In this document: positions 21,343 to 21,580 of the stretch, in pieces
Layout of the letters: every line of letters begins with the position of its first letter
Position numbering within the stretch: position 1 is the stretch's first letter
Source: Clostridia bacterium
Lineage (GTDB): Bacteria > Bacillota > Clostridia > Oscillospirales > Ruminococcaceae
Direction of reading: 5' to 3'
Assembly: GCA_021152595.1 (NCBI GenBank)
Contig: JAGKVC010000049.1
Location: 1 to 21,580 of the forward strand
DNA length: 21,580 nucleotides
Position numbers and translations under genes: made by a program
Notes under the pieces: generated by a model
Told to the model about the DNA's origin: nothing
The model's database searches: none
Seen by the model: only the letters and a program-made list of their open reading frames with translations

Positions 21343-21580
21343 TTATTTCTTATCGAGAATCTTGAAGATCTCGGAGAGATCGTCGTCATCGTCAAGGCGC
21401 GGAATCGCACCGGACGGACGCTGCTGAGCAGCTTTTCTCGGCTCGACGGAAGCAAAGTTATCGACGAGCGGATTCTTGACCTCGATCGGCTCCTTTTTCT
21501 TCTTTTCGGCAGGCAGCGGAACATCGTCAATGGTGTCCGGCGTCTTGTCCTCATAGCCGGCAGCGATGACGGTAATGACC
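21343..21580 (-). CDS. ftsZ: Cell division protein FtsZ, C-terminal fragment (runs off the window)
   Basis: Only the last 79 codons are inside the window. The first residues, VITVIAAGYED, match the final strand of the FtsZ GTPase core (family form VTVIATGFD). A disordered linker follows, rich in Pro, Lys and Glu (AEKKKKEPIEVKNPLVDNF), and then a conserved-looking C-terminal peptide, IPRLDDDDDLSEIFKILDKK. In FtsZ this last peptide binds partners such as FtsA, SepF or ZapD. The common form is D.IP.F.R, so this ending differs from the textbook peptide. The strong terminator just behind and the DivIVA-like gene downstream support a cell-division cluster. The N-terminal GTP-binding region lies outside the window. 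Confidence 0.8.
   Translation of the reverse strand, partial: VITVIAAGYEDKTPDTIDDVPLPAEKKKKEPIEVKNPLVDNFASVEPRKAAQQRPSGAIPRLDDDDDLSEIFKILDKK

Overview
The window looks like a chromosomal segment of a Gram-positive Clostridia, most probably a Ruminococcaceae/Oscillospirales relative. The evidence is moderately high GC with GC-rich codon third positions, AAAGGAGG-type ribosome binding sites, several sigma-A promoters with 17-bp spacers, a DivIVA-type protein beside an FtsZ C-terminus, and families typical of Clostridia (DUF4317, DUF1858, DUF896, a CxxC zinc-ribbon protein, class I fumarase beta subunit, a Tet(M)-like GTPase). The taxonomic placement is inference. No IS element, prophage gene, CRISPR array or rRNA was seen.

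Layout. (1) 1-2901, plus strand: an ABC exporter pair, ATPase then FtsX-type permease. The permease is damaged at its 3' end, with a frameshift and an apparent loss of part of the second FtsX domain. (2) 3039-7231, minus strand: an operon of a membrane protein, CCA-adding enzyme and a membrane-anchored metallophosphoesterase. (3) 7232-8741: a small plus-strand island with a consensus promoter, a lipoprotein-like ORF and a 46-residue membrane peptide. It is flanked by two minus-strand membrane proteins that are divergent paralogues of each other. (4) 8861-14185, minus strand: a compact run of SDR oxidoreductase, HD phosphohydrolase, a Tet(M)/EF-G-like GTPase fused to a YacP/Rae1-like NYN nuclease domain, a DUF4279 protein and ribonuclease Z, with short gaps or overlaps. 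(5) 14257-14584: a plus-strand DUF896 gene with its own promoter and terminator. (6) 14597-15351, minus strand: tRNA-Leu(TAA) with a consensus promoter, then a four-helix membrane protein. (7) 15601-17860, minus strand: zinc-ribbon protein, DUF1858 protein, DUF4317 protein and a DIP1984-family gene broken by one missing base. (8) 18073-18843: a SigH-like sigma factor with its own promoter. (9) 18922-21580, minus strand: the C-terminus of FtsZ with terminator, a DivIVA-like coiled-coil protein with a long 11-residue repeat, and a translationally coupled, apparently orphan fumarase beta subunit.

RNA metabolism is a recurring theme. The tRNA-Leu gene lacks an encoded CCA, and the window also carries RNase Z (which makes the 3' end of CCA-less tRNA precursors) and the CCA-adding enzyme. 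The RNase Z operon contains the GTPase-nuclease fusion, which by domain content should act at the ribosomal A site. That fusion is the strongest candidate for an under-described system here. The DivIVA/fumarase coupling, the paralogous membrane-protein pair and the metallophosphoesterase with a regulatory-type N-terminus are secondary leads.
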